The notes: generated by a model not told the origin, from the letters alone. Shown: positions 28,870 through 53,628, counted from the stretch's first letter. The stretch is 64,000 nucleotides of DNA from Cristatella mucedo (GCA_009760855.2 WPIO01000225.1:162001-226000); one strand, 5' to 3'. Program-made: numbers and translations.

Positions 28870-29640
28870 CCCAGTTAACGCAATCTCTTTCTAGGCACTT
28901 CACATTTGCTGCAAAGAAAGAACGATCGAATTGTTAGCGGCAGATGCTTTCGGCTTAGGGGATGTCTTGACTTCAGTCGTGAGTGACAATGCTTTGAAGC
29001 CGACGAAATAAAAGGCATGTCTCCATAGGATTTGAAGTTGGTTTGAGGCACAGCAAAGCGACTGAAGTCTGAAGAGCTGGCGGTACGATGCAAAGTGTTA
29101 GTTGCCCCTGGGTCTTAGGTAGGGGTGAGGTGTTTGCTCTTCACGACCCGGGTAGTGGGTTCGAGTCCTCTAGTGGGCGATTTTGCATTATCAGCTGCCA
29201 ACGGTGGTGATAGCCTTTAAAGGTATTCGGCCGATAAATAAATGAAGCTGTTAAATCAGATAACTCTTTTTAGCAAGTATTTCTGATCGGTGTTCTGGCA
29301 GGAGACTAAAAGTGAGACACAGAACCTTGAAATTAAAATGCTGCTTAATAGGGAGCTAGTGCAGATCGGCGAGAAGTGGTGTGCTGCTGCAGTTGCGACT
29401 TTCACGGCAGACAAGCCCTGCTTTGGAGTTTTGCAACAGCAGTCAGCACCTTCGTGCAGAGTCAAGATGATTCACCAGCAGTGGCTTACGGAAGTCAAGA
29501 TAGAATTTTACAAAATGCTTGGATAAGCTTAGCTCTGGAGCCTTAGGATGCCGAAAGATTGTGATGATATGTAGCAGAAAGTAGGCACACGACCTAGGTA
29601 ATCCACTGAAAGGTCATTTTAGAGCAAGATATCAGGAGAT
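28870..29640 (-). mobile_element. LINE-A 3' half, split by a SINE-2
   Basis: The tail begins near 28880 in reverse. The C-terminal block follows to about 29104, then a SINE-2 (29105-29275) on the plus strand, and the ORF2 sequence resumes at about 29290 up to 29640. Confidence 0.75.
29105..29275 (+). mobile_element. SINE-2 nested in LINE-A
   Basis: GGTAGGGGTGAGGTGTTTGC, GTGGGTTCGAGTCC (B box), CCAACGGTGGTGATAGCC, end GCTGTTAAATCAGATAAC. It interrupts the minus-strand LINE-A. Confidence 0.82.
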
Positions 29641-29644
29641 ATAC

Positions 29645-30488
29645 TGATCAGCACACTAGGCTTGGCTATAACTAGCATGGACGTTTTATTGCCACTGAAC
29701 TAGATAACTTTGCTGCCTTTCAAGTGGGAATGTCACCAATACAGTGCAACAAAGCTAAGAGAACTGGACGAGCTGGCAGGCAAGGAGATCACATCACAGA
29801 CGCCACTGTCATCTGCAAAATCCTATTTTGTGTTAACAACACAGGTTAACGGCTCTTTATCTGTGATCATCTCTGGAATTGACATGATCTCTATTAGCAC
29901 CATCCAAAATCAACTTTACTGAATCATGCCCTTAGCTCTTCCATACTGGTGAGCAACCAACAGCGTAAATTGAAAGTAACTGTAAATCTCATTAGTAAAT
30001 GAGAATAACATTTGCGTCGCACTCAAACGCTAGCCACATTCTACGACGAAAATATAGTGTACCAAGAGGTAATAGACATGTAAATTTATTAACAGTATCG
30101 TTTTTCTACTATGACTCAACGAAGAGAGTCCACAGGCTCACTCATAAAAAAAGATATCCAGGCCATAAAATAGTATTATAACCACTGAGAGTCAACAGCA
30201 ATGCAAAATTCACAGTCACAGAACTCACAGAGTCACAGAACTGAAATAAACTGTGGCCAGCCGGGTAGAGACGAGAGCTATGCACCAAAGGCACAGCTCT
30301 CGTGCTGTCCGGTCGATGTTAAGCATAGTTACTGCAGCTTTACTCGCTTGGAAAGATGTTCTTCATTCGAGACATCTACAAGGCAAAAAAGCTTTCGCCA
30401 GATATATTCATTTTAGGATACACTATGAACCAGAAACAAATGCAGTTTAGCTACTCGCGGCCAAACAAACGGGTGATACACTGCACGT
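29645..30488. other. No gene or repeat recognised
   Basis: AT-rich sequence apart from a short direct repeat at 30203-30241 (TCACAGAACTCACAGAG). No supported exon. Confidence 0.4.
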
Positions 30489-30650
30489 TTGGCTGATTCA
30501 GCAACCTCAGTAATACAGCGGCAGATGAGCTGCAACAAAAATCACCACAGTTACAGTGGGCAATAGAGACTTGCTTGCTGCTGTACTCAAACACATGATC
30601 TGGGTCGTTAAATGTGAGCACCCCTACCCAATGGGCTTAGACGCAGAGGC
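30489..30650 (-). mobile_element. SINE-2 copy, diverged
   Basis: In reverse: GGTAGGGGTGCTCACATTTA, AACGACCCAGATCATGTG, then a body with TGGTGATTTTTG, ending GAGGTTGCTGAATCAGCC. Confidence 0.7.
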
Positions 30651-31218
30651 GACGACATAGGGAGCCGGTAAACAACGAAATCCCAGTGGCGCACTTTGCG
30701 AAAGTTATCCGGTCACTGGACCGATTAGATATTGACTACTGAAGCGAAAACCATTTCGTCTTATTAGTCATCTGCAACTTCAGGGAGCGCTCGCCACATC
30801 GGCCAGTCCACTGAGCGACCACCCACGTGTTTGGGCACGGCACTTGCCATCCGAATCGTGAAAAGAGCATGGCTTTTAGTTCCACAGCTCCTAGATGGCC
30901 AGCTATTGAGCGATATGCACGAGTCGCGATAGATGGCCAAGGTAAGTCTAGAACAGACTCCGTCGATGGGTATCGACAGACGATGCTCAAATGTATTCCA
31001 CTGAAACATAATGATGCACGGCATTGGTTCCTTGGTGTATTTACAGCCGTACAACATGGCGAATGTCCTATACTGTTCTTTCAGAGCACCAAGTCCATTT
31101 CAATCATGGGTGATCAGAACTAATTCTTTTTCTGCTAGCTTATCCAAACTACGGCGACAGAAAGCAATAATTCATCTACAATATAAGAAAATTCCAATTA
31201 AAAAAGCTCAATCTAACC

Positions 31219-31470
31219 TCACGAACCTTCTTCGGAGGTATCTTCGTCTTCTGTGGCTGCTTCATCTACGAAACTGGCTCCAGGGATTCCGTCGCCTACA
31301 CCTCTGGCTGTGTTGACAAAATCCGTTAGAATGTCATTTAAATCTTCTCTAAGCCTCAAAATTCCACTGATCAGAGTCTGATATAGCACTACACCGTTTT
31401 TATCTTCGCATGGCAAGCTGAACTCGACAGTTTTGCCGGAAGGTTCGCATACGACTGCGGACACTGACAT
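31219..31470 (-). CDS. GON7: GON7-like subunit of the KEOPS tRNA-modification complex
   Basis: This is an 83-residue frame. It has a beta-strand-like start (MSVSAVVCEPSGKTVEFSL), a helix (LISGILRLREDLNDILTDFV) and an acidic disordered tail (DEAATEDEDTSEEGS). Human GON7 has the same pattern: short strands, an L-SG-V...M...V..L helix, then a D/E-rich tail in about 100 residues. GON7 binds OSGEP/PRPK-LAGE3 in KEOPS, which makes the t6A modification on ANN-decoding tRNAs. I chose the ATG at 31470 because similarity begins there. The frame is open further upstream to an ATG at 31692, which would add 74 residues with no recognised similarity. No intron is needed. It lies between GPATCH11 and CCDC97, all on the minus strand. 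The call rests on pattern, not on long identities. Confidence 0.6.
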   Translation of the reverse strand: MSVSAVVCEPSGKTVEFSLPCEDKNGVVLYQTLISGILRLREDLNDILTDFVNTARGVGDGIPGASFVDEAATEDEDTSEEGS

Positions 31471-31784
31471 TTTGGCATAACAAATAATGGCTTCGCTAAA
31501 GCGTGTTACCGGCTTCCTCGTGGGAGCGAGACAATCCCCTAACATTTCCGGCAACCTCTGCACCGAATAGCCGGCTCCTCCTCCGGGTGCTGTGGCGTAA
31601 CGCTGGCGGTCTACGTCGGTTAGATTATGACTGCCGAGATACAACTCGAGGTTCCTGAATCTAATTATTCGGAACCGATCTACCGGAACCATGTAATATC
31701 TTTGTTTACGTAGTTTAACAGCTCCTACGCGTGTACCGTCAAGTCAGTTGTGCTTTGGGCTTTCACGAGAGTTGGGCACAGTAA

Positions 31785-31850
31785 TAAGAATAAAAATTTG
31801 TATAGCACCCTCAGAGAACTGAATCTCTTCCTACCTTAATTTACAGATGA
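31785..31850 (-). mobile_element. LINE-A 3' tail remnant
   Basis: AATAAGAATAAAAA followed by TTGTATAGCACCCTCAGAGA and ACTGAATCTCTTCCTACC. It lies about 100 bp upstream of the longest possible GON7-like frame. Confidence 0.7.
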
Positions 31851-32317
31851 TGTCCGGTGCTGGGCCCCTGCAACCCTCTGTGGCTGTCGAATAGACACCT
31901 GCACGCTGCAGATATGTAATAGCAATGTCAATATGCACTGGGGCAGCTCTCAGGTTAGCCGCGATACTAGCCCTTGTCTTAGTAGGTCTGACTAGGGCAC
32001 CTAGAGCAACCCGTAGCGGGCGGACTAGCCAAGTAGAATTGGGTTGGGGGACGCATTAGTTAACCGGAAGCGGAGCAAGGCGTCAGTTTGACAGCGAGAT
32101 CCGCTCAGGTTAGAATGGAGCTTTGGTCAGAAAAAGAGCGGTCAGGGTGTGGACTGACTACTGTACTCCATTAGACAAAGAGCGAAAAGATGGCAAGCCG
32201 GCGCAGGAGCCATATAATAAATTACAGGCGGAAGCGAATAGGCCGAGTGCGGACACCGAGAGAACGGGTCCGACAAAAATAGCAGCTACTCTCAAGGTCA
32301 AGAGGGCAGTGAGATAG

Positions 32318-32668
<351 letters not shown>

Positions 32669-32904
32669 ATAAACGATATGACTGACAGAGCTCAGGGCTG
32701 CAGCTTCGGTAGTCGATCCAAGACACTACGCCTCGAGAGCACGAGAGTCGAACCTACGTCGGCGAACAGCTAAGTGCAACTTAGGCTGCGCGGTTGTGTT
32801 CTGCCGGCTACTCAGTTAGCTGCTCGTATCTTAAGGTGCTGTAGCGGTCCCCCTTCGGGGTCGGGACCACTGCTAGCAACGCAGGCGTGTGGTGGCTTAT
32901 TGTA

Positions 32905-33145
32905 GTCGGGCTTCGGGAGGTCTCACGCAGTTAACCCCGTCGGTCCGGTGCGCGCCGCGTAAACGCGTAGGGTTGTTTATTATAATCCAATTGCATTTCC
33001 TTTTGCAGCAAATGTAAAGCGCCTAGAGAGAGATTAAGTTCTCTGAGGGCGCTTTATAAAGTGCATTATTATTATTATTATTATTATCGGGCTTCGGGAG
33101 TTCGCGAAGTTAACTCCGTCGGTCCGGTGCGCGCCGCGTAAAGCG
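32905..33145. repeat. 60-bp direct repeats flanking a LINE-A tail
   Basis: CGGGCTTCGGGAG...GTTAACCCCGTCGG and CGGTGCGCGCCGCGTAAA occur at about 32907-32963 and again at 33088-33143. Between them lies a truncated LINE-A tail with (ATT)n. Confidence 0.85.
32990..33090 (+). mobile_element. LINE-A 3' tail
   Basis: TTGCAGCAAATGTAAAGCGC, CTAGAGAGAGATTAAGTTCT, CTGAGGGCGCTTTATAAAGT, then (ATT)n. The stem-loop is intact. Confidence 0.9.
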
Positions 33146-33452
33146 CTTGCGCCGGCGCGTAACCACTACTAACTGGCCCACAACAAACTGTTGCTTTCGG
33201 CACCCAGTTGTGGCCGCTTGTGTTTTAACCGCGCTGCAGCTCTGCACTACACCGTCCACCTTTAGAGAGCCGGGGGACGAGCTTCTGCGCGGTTACAAAT
33301 ATATGGGCGCACTCTACTACTGCAGTCTGTACATTGCTGAATCTGTAAATACGTAGTATTTTCAAAAATAGTGTTCATAAGCTGTATTCGGCGTTTGAAT
33401 TGGTACTATGAATCTTGCCTGAGTTTTGCAAGTCAACTGCAATTGCAAATAT

Positions 33453-33515
33453 AATAAAAATAATAATAATGACGTTTGCATAGCACCAACAGAGAACTTT
33501 GATTGTTTGCTATCG
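33453..33515 (-). mobile_element. LINE-A 3' tail remnant
   Basis: AATAATAATAATGACG, then TTGCATAGCACCAACAGAG. It ends about 50 bp before the ORF at 33559. Confidence 0.6.
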
Positions 33516-33558
33516 ACTTGAGTGCTGAGGTTACGGTTGATTCGGGTTTGTTTGCAAG

Positions 33559-33900
33559 ATGTCTCACACCAATCTGCACATTTCTTTGACCGAGCTGACT
33601 AATGACCGACCGCACATGATTGATGGGAAATGTTCTAGAAAGCAGAAGCGGAGGCCCGCCGGAAGCTGCTACTTGCGGGACGTGGCATCTCTAGGAAGTT
33701 GGGTCGCAGGTCGCATTCGACAGTGGCACCTATTCACACGACGTTTTTGTCCATTCGCGCAAATGAATTTATTTAGCTTTGTGCCTAACGATGAGCTAGA
33801 ATATCCATCGGACGACAAGCGTGTGCTGATGGTGATGGCTGCTTCTATGTTGATCAGCTCGAGGGATTTCATGGTCCTCGTGCGCTGCCAAATGCTTTAA
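33559..33900 (+). CDS. Unassigned 113-residue ORF, possibly a small OB-fold protein (TEN1-like)
   Basis: An ATG-started frame in non-repetitive sequence. After a basic segment (SRKQKRRPAG) it reads GSCYLRDVASLGSWVAGRIR, and near its end DDKRVLMVMAAS and FMVLVRCQML. The spacing of hydrophobic strands resembles small OB-fold proteins. TEN1 has PAG-YYxxxEV...GRL early and YLVLGEL...VKARIL late; RMI2 is another possibility. There are no long identities, so this is only a pattern match. The frame may be part of a spliced gene or chance. A LINE-A tail fragment ends about 50 bp upstream. Confidence 0.25.
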   Translation: MSHTNLHISLTELTNDRPHMIDGKCSRKQKRRPAGSCYLRDVASLGSWVAGRIRQWHLFTRRFCPFAQMNLFSFVPNDELEYPSDDKRVLMVMAASMLISSRDFMVLVRCQML

Positions 33901-34770
33901 AGATAAAAACAGGTAATCTGCCTGTGCCTGTGCTTTAGATAATTGCTGTGGCACTATTTTAAATAGCATCTAGGAAATATCCCGACTTTATTTACTCACA
34001 AATATGGCAACCCTTTTCAGTTTCATTTCGGATGGGTACGCTGTGCTTTCTCGCGTTTCTCTTTTAGCTTGCTGCATAAGCCTAGTTCTGCGTAGCTCCA
34101 AGAGCCGGTCATTTCATGGTTTTGGACGGCATGCTCATTTTCAATGACATGCCGGCTAAATCTAGAAAATGCACTCAAGACATTGGTTGTGATTTTATGG
34201 GACCCGTTTTTCTCTGGCACTACACTGTGTCATGGCACTATACGACTTTTAATGCTGTGATAGACGATACTACCAGGTCTTTTCTATTCCCCCGACGATG
34301 CGGCCGATGGTCGTGATGAAGTTAAGATGTGCCAATCAGGTGTCGCACTAGAGCTAGGGTCAATTTTCACCCTTGCCCTTGTAACCACTCAGCCAATATA
34401 ATTGCCCAGAGCTGCAACCTCGGGAAAATTGATTACAATGTCTTTTTACACAATTGAGGCAAGTCACTCACTGCTAAGAGTTTCGAAGCGGCAGTAACAG
34501 GCTACGTTGAGAGTTTAAGCTACCAGCTACTCCGTTACTAGAAATAATGAAGTGGTATTTGGAGACTTTTTGGCTGCTTTCATACCACATTCTGATTAAA
34601 TAGAGTACAAGTGCTATGCACTGTGCACCACTTCGTTGTACACATTTCATTGTACACACTTTATTATAAACCAACTCATTAATTTGATTTCTCTCTAATT
34701 TGAAAAAGCTAGAGTGACACAGTATCTGCAGCAGTACTCGCGTCAATCTCAGTGCATGGCTCACGTTGAA
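33901..34770. other. No gene or repeat recognised
   Basis: Unique-looking, AT-rich to mixed sequence. I see no supported exon. Confidence 0.35.
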
Positions 34771-34774
34771 ATAT

Positions 34775-34835
34775 GGTTGCGATTGCCGATTGCGATTTGC
34801 GATTGCGGTTGCCGATTGCGCTTCGGCGCCGCACC
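34775..34835. repeat. Short degenerate tandem repeat (GATTGCNG-type units)
   Basis: Units GATTGCC, GATTGCG, GATTTGC, GATTGCG, GTTGCC, GATTGCG follow one another in CpG-rich sequence. Confidence 0.7.
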
Positions 34836-35037
34836 GCCGCACTATCGCGCCACCACGCCGGCGCCGAATGAAACGGCTTCCGCACCGCCACCGCCGTCGG
34901 CCGCCCGCCAGCCGAAGGCCTGCGTCTCTTCCGCTGGCTCGCACTAGGCGTCGCATGAGCGCGCTTAAGCTTTCTATTTGCAGCTGAGCACAGAGAGCGT
35001 CTGCCCTCGGGCGTGTATTTGCTAATTGCCTTTCCGG

Positions 35038-35540
35038 CTAGAGAGGCGGGAGCGGCTTCGTCTGCGAGCCGTACGGGCGCGTCTCACAACTCTCAGCCGC
35101 AGGATTTGCTTTTATTGCTCTCGCTAACGAGTGTTTAGTTTTCGCCGCCATTGCTTTTAAAGAGAGCCGTTTAGCTGGCGTCGCCGCAACGCACGGCCGT
35201 GCGTTGCACTCGGTAGGAACATCTCCTAGGATGTCCAACTTTGGATTCTTCGTTACAACTTGCCACTCTGGCTCCAAGTTCCAGAGGCAAAGGACCAATT
35301 TTTCCTGTCCTCGAATGAGACAACAGGCAGAGTCATCCGATTCGTTTAGCCCCGGCGACCCATAGCACTTTCCGGGAGTCCCGTTGGTTGATCGCGAGAC
35401 GGGCTTGACGGGTTTCACTCGGATTTTGTTAAAACGCGCCAGGAGTGTCTTTTGTCGCCTTCGCCAAAAAGAGCTCTGCTGCGGCGCTTGGTTTACGCGC
35501 GAATGCGAAGCGCCGTCCTCTCTTGAGTACCGAAACCCCC
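35038..35540 (-). CDS. Unassigned basic ORF in CpG-rich unique sequence
   Basis: About 165 open codons end at a stop at 35038-35040. The composition is protein-like: FWRRRQKTLLARFNKIRVKP, then GTPGKCYGSPGLNESDDSAC, KLVLCLWNLEPEWQVV and TPAKRLSLKAMAAKTKHSLA. The frame stays open upstream into a LINE-A tail (35565-35690), so the annotated-looking start at 35598 is not credible and the real start or acceptor is unknown. CpG frequency is higher than in the flanking repeats. I do not recognise a family. Confidence 0.3.
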
Positions 35541-35564
35541 ACTGCAGCGTAGCTCGTTGTAATA

Positions 35565-35690
35565 ATAATAATAATGATACATTTGATAGAGCGCCCACGG
35601 AAAACTCAATCTCCTTCTAGGCACTTTACATTTGCTGCAAAGGAAGCACGATCGAGTGGCTAGTGGTAGCATGCTCAATAAACAACAAGA
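35565..35690 (-). mobile_element. LINE-A 3' tail
   Basis: AATAATAATAATGATACA, then GATAGAGCGCCCACGGAAAA and CTAGGCACTTTACATTTGCT, followed by 3' UTR (GAAGCACGATCGAGTGG). Confidence 0.85.
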
Positions 35691-36639
35691 ATAACACCTT
35701 TAAAAAATGGTGAAACTTCTGCACCCATTCGCGTGCTCAGCGAAATTCTGGGAGTACTAAATCACCGGTCGCACGTGCCTTTCATTTGTAATGACATTTT
35801 GTGGCATAATCGGTTGCTCCGCGAGTGCTAGCCTACGAAGCTCGCCTACGCAGTTCCTGCGCGACGCTGACGCCATCTTCTCTCTCGCTGCTGCTGATAG
35901 TAGCGGCGCATCAACTCTAACCATCTTGAGCGTGTAATGCTTACGTTAATAAAAATTTAAAATAAATAAAATAAAATGTAGTTAGTTTAATAATTTAGTT
36001 AATAATTTACGTGAATAATTTAGGAACTCGTTTCTCGTAGTTCTTGAGATCAAGTCAGTGCCACAGCAGGTGCCACCGCATGCAAACCAAAAAGCCGACT
36101 TAAGGCTTTGAATGCGAAATGGGAAACCACCTAAACCGCGTAATTGCAGTTCAGTCTGCTATTTTGCAGAGCTGCAGAGGGACGTAAAGTTAAATAATGT
36201 GTAGCCACACATTTCTTTTAACTCAGAGGAATAACATCAATATCAATATCACAATTTGACACGATCAGAAATCGAAGGAAGTTTGAAAAAATAGTGATCT
36301 CGGCAGCCTACTCATCTTTTCCTCGCGGCTTAGCGAGCTGAGATAAAACTGATATCGGAGAAATCTCTTGCAAACGCTCACAATTTACTTAAATATTTCA
36401 ACAAACTAGAATAATAGTAAATGAATGAGTACTATCTTCAACTGGTGATGCCCTCAGTATTTTTAATCGGACAATGTTAACAATATCAGTTGCCAACGCT
36501 AAGCTGTAAATGCGAACATTTAACGTGTGACTAGTGTAGCTTATTAAAAAGGTTCTGATTAATTGATTCTGCAACAACAGGCTGGGGCAAAGCAGAAGCA
36601 ACTGAATGGTTGCGTGCTGACTCTGCGCATGTTTATTAC

Positions 36640-36755
36640 AATTCGTATTAACACACATGCTGTATGGCATATGTAAAGTGCCTATGAAGACATATAGCTC
36701 TCTGGGTGTGCTCTGAAAATGTCTAATTACTATTATTATTATTATTATTATCAAT
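36640..36755 (+). mobile_element. LINE-A 3' tail, diverged
   Basis: ATGTAAAGTGCCTATGAAG, CTCTCTGGGTGTGCTCTG, then (ATT)n at 36730-36751. Confidence 0.7.
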
Positions 36756-36869
36756 CTTCTATTATCATAGACGGCATGCTACGGCTACTACAATAGCTCG
36801 CATCCGTTTGCCCTGCCTTTGAGCTGATCTTGAAAGCATATATATGTGCGACCGGGTGCGATTTGCATC

Positions 36870-37135
36870 GGGCAGTGGTCAAGTCTAATCCAGCAGTCCA
36901 GACACACGCCGAGTTTCTAAATTCTGTTTGGGCACTCGCTAATCTCCTTTTACACTGAACCTACGGGGAAATTGATTAAGGCCAACATGATCGCTGTCAA
37001 TACTCTGTCAAATTGAATGATAACAGAACCAACTATTTACAAATACTGAACCAACAGAGTGCGACTATAAAATTACTAAGTTTAACGCTCAAAATTGGCT
37101 CAGCCAGCAAATCTCGTCTAGCCTCTGCACAAAAT
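36870..37135 (+). mobile_element. LINE-B then LINE-A fragments, mosaic
   Basis: 36870-36990 resembles the LINE-B RT stretch just before YADD (GSVLGPLLF, decayed). 37000-37135 resembles the LINE-A post-YADD stretch ([23 protein letters not shown]). Confidence 0.6.
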
Positions 37136-37189
37136 AACAATAATTTATTTGTATATTGTTATATTATAACAATAATAATAATAGTAATA

Positions 37190-37975
37190 ATCCACTTGTT
37201 AAAGCGCCCTCAGAGAAATCGATTTCTTTCTACACTTTTAAATTTTCTGCAAAGGAAGCACGATCGAACGGTTAGTGGTAGCATGCTCAATAAACAACAA
37301 GAATAACATAGTTATAGGTGACGTGCATTGGGTCAGCATGCAAGTGTGGTTAGTATCAGCACGCATGAGCACATAAAGGACGAAACACAGGGACCCACTA
37401 AATGCTGTCATAAATAGATGCACTTTTAGTTTCTTTTTAAATGTGGATAAGTCAGATGTTGCGACGCAGGTCGGGAGTAAGTTAAGGTTTTGGGAGCATA
37501 CGAACTAAAGGCAGTCTTCAAAGGATTTGAGGTTGGTTCGAGGTAGAGTTAAACAGTTAGATTCCGAAAAGGTGATGATATGAGGCTTTGCCTGGTGGGG
37601 AGTATATCTGATAGGTAGGCTGGAGCCAAAGAATTGAGGGACCTAAAAGTGAGTGACAAAACCTTGAAGTCGATGCATTGCTTGACTGAAAGCCAGTACA
37701 GGTCGGCGGGAAGTGGTGTGGTGTGGCAACTGTGACGTTCACGACAGACAAGCCTAGCTGCAGAGTTTTGCACCAGCTGTAAACGTCTGAGTGCACAGGT
37801 CGGTAGTCCAGCAAGCAGTTAGTTACAGAAGAAGTCAAGATGGGATGTCACAAATGCATAGACCAATTTAGATGTGGTATCCTTGTCTAAACGCGCTCGA
37901 ATTTTAGCAATGCGATGTAGGTGAAAGAAGGCAGACGACTGTGGAGCTGATGTTGTCGGTCGTTCAATGAAAGAT
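37190..37975 (-). mobile_element. LINE-A 3' half
   Basis: Starts with (AAT)n and the reversed stem-loop (AAAGCGCCCTCAGAGAAA), then 3' UTR and ORF2 C-terminal region up to the NDRQHQ/SLNDH block. It is joined head to head to 37976-38400. Confidence 0.82.
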
Positions 37976-38400
37976 CACAAGACGACCACATCAGCTCACC
38001 GGCTGGTCCGCCAACTTTCAGCTACGTTGCACTACAAAAAAGTTGGGCCAGCATAGACAGGAATACTACATTGAAATTGATCTAAGCACGTGTGACCCAT
38101 CCCGTCTCGACTTGAGCGATTCGCAGATGAGCTGGTCTACGGGCCTGCAAATGCGAACTTAAATGATGCAAAACTCTGCTACAGCGCTTGCCTATCCCGA
38201 GCTGTGTCGTTGCACCACTTCTCGGCGACCTTCACATATCAATCAACACATCATTCGTTTTGTCACTCACTCCCCCAATCCGACTGGTCATCCAGCCACC
38301 ACCTCTTCCAGAGACTCGAGTCTTGCAGTGCCTTCAAACGAAGCTCAAATCTTTCGGAGATTGAGCATTTAGTTCACGCATTGCTAAAGGTTGGAACTAA
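37976..38400 (+). mobile_element. LINE-A ORF2 fragment, opposite orientation
   Basis: It begins at the DDHIS block (ACGACCACATCAGCTC) and continues through ALAYPELCRCTTSRRPSHIN-like sequence to about 38400, where LINE-B begins. Confidence 0.7.
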
Positions 38401-38665
38401 CACCCGGCAACATCTAGTCTCCTGCTGCCGACTGTGGCACATCCGTTCTGAGCTGCAGCTTTCATGCTACTCACTACCTAAGGTGTTCTCCTGGCTCTGC
38501 TTCTCCATGTTCAGGTGCTCTTTACTTTCTCTTTATTGCCTGAGACGAAGTCTGCAGGCTACCAAATGCCTACTGAAAGTGGCTTACGTCTTCAGTGAGC
38601 TTTAAAAACTCTTTATCATAACACCCATTTAGTGTTTGTTGAGTTACAGACGGAGATACATTACC
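38400..38665 (+). mobile_element. LINE-B 3' end
   Basis: From CTCCTGCTGCCGACTGTGGC through the C-terminal block to GAGTTACAGACGGAGATACA. It is fused directly to LINE-A. Confidence 0.75.
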
Positions 38666-38829
38666 TTGTCGCATGTTCCTCCCTAAATTTCAAACCGTTT
38701 GCACTCCCCTCGAAGCACTTTTGAATCTCTTGTCTTTAGTCCCTCCGACAACAAGCTGCCAATGCTGGCAGCAATTTATTGCCCCCCCCACAGGTTCCAA
38801 GTCCTCCTTAATCCCACATTTCTCTTATC

Positions 38830-39790
38830 GCCTTACAGACATTCGATCCTTGATGCACGCAAATTCCTTGCTTAACTATGATAACACTAAACTCCAACTC
38901 ATGACACCTCAAACTCCTGGCTAGGTTAGGAAACTTAGCTCTTCTAATAGGTGATGCTGTTGCGTGACCGTCATCATGTGCTTGTAAGTTAGGTGACGTC
39001 TGTGATAACTGCTTACATTTTCAAAGTTTTATTAGGAAAGTCTGCCACCACAGATAGCAATCACGTCATATCCCTATAAAAAAGGGACTTTTTACCACGG
39101 TGATTTGATAAAATTTTTATTTTAACTATCTCCCTGATTCTGACTGCCCTGGACTACTACAATTCTGTTTTAGCTAGGCTACCGAAACAAGTCATTCAGC
39201 CTCTGCAACTGATGATAAAAATGGCTGCAAGGCTGGTCAACAAATTCCAAAGCTTCAGTCATATGTCTCCTATGCTAATGAAGCTGTGATGGCTCCCGAT
39301 TGATCAACTGATACAGAGAATTCCTAGTCTGACCCACGAGGCCAGCCATGGTTAGGCTCTTCCTAACCTAGCTGAATTGCAGCATAAGTTTTAGCCCCAT
39401 CGTGCTGTTAGGTACTCTATAAAAAATAAATTATGTCTTCGGTTCCTAGGCTTAAAAGCTGTTGGCGACAGAAGCATTTGCTCCGAAGGTCCTAGAATGT
39501 GGAACTGATCTCCACAATTCTTACACAACGATATCTACTCTCTACTCCTGTTACTCCCCTGTTGTCTCTCTCCTGTGGCATATCATTTCCAGCCGTCTTA
39601 AGCTGCTACTTACATGCTATTCACTTCTTCAACTGCTCTACTGAATCAGCTTTGTTGGGTGAGATGAAGTCTGCTGGCTACCGTACGAGTACCAAAAACC
39701 CCTTGAAGCTTTGAGTGAACAAAAGAAAACTCCTGCGTAACACCCACGTAGTCTTTCTGGCTTTGTAGAGTCAAAGATAGATACAATTAT
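38830..39790 (+). mobile_element. LINE-B 3' half, diverged
   Basis: It begins in the post-YADD linker (RLTDIRSLMHANSLLNYDNT), then TPQTPG, SNRCCCV-like NLG block and the C-terminal domain, ending in the family 3' end (TTTGTAGAGTCAAAGATAG). Many indels. It ends about 210 bp past the CCDC97 stop. Confidence 0.75.
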
Positions 39791-39998
39791 ATTTAGGGAA
39801 TGCAGTAAAATCTGCAGGAATTCAGAAAACTAAACTTGCCCACGGATAAGGTTTAGTTATCGTTTGAAAAGGTTTGTTGTAAACCAACTACACATTACAA
39901 CTGCATATAATACCAAGGACAAAACGAAATTTCATTGTTTACAATGAAAAATTTCTATAATACAAAATAAGCTGATATCCATTCCTGATGAGCGAGGT

Positions 39999-53628
<13,630 letters not shown>

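Noticed and set aside
30827-31123. 98-residue plus frame beside GON7
   Set aside because: No motif, and composition is not convincing. Probably chance.
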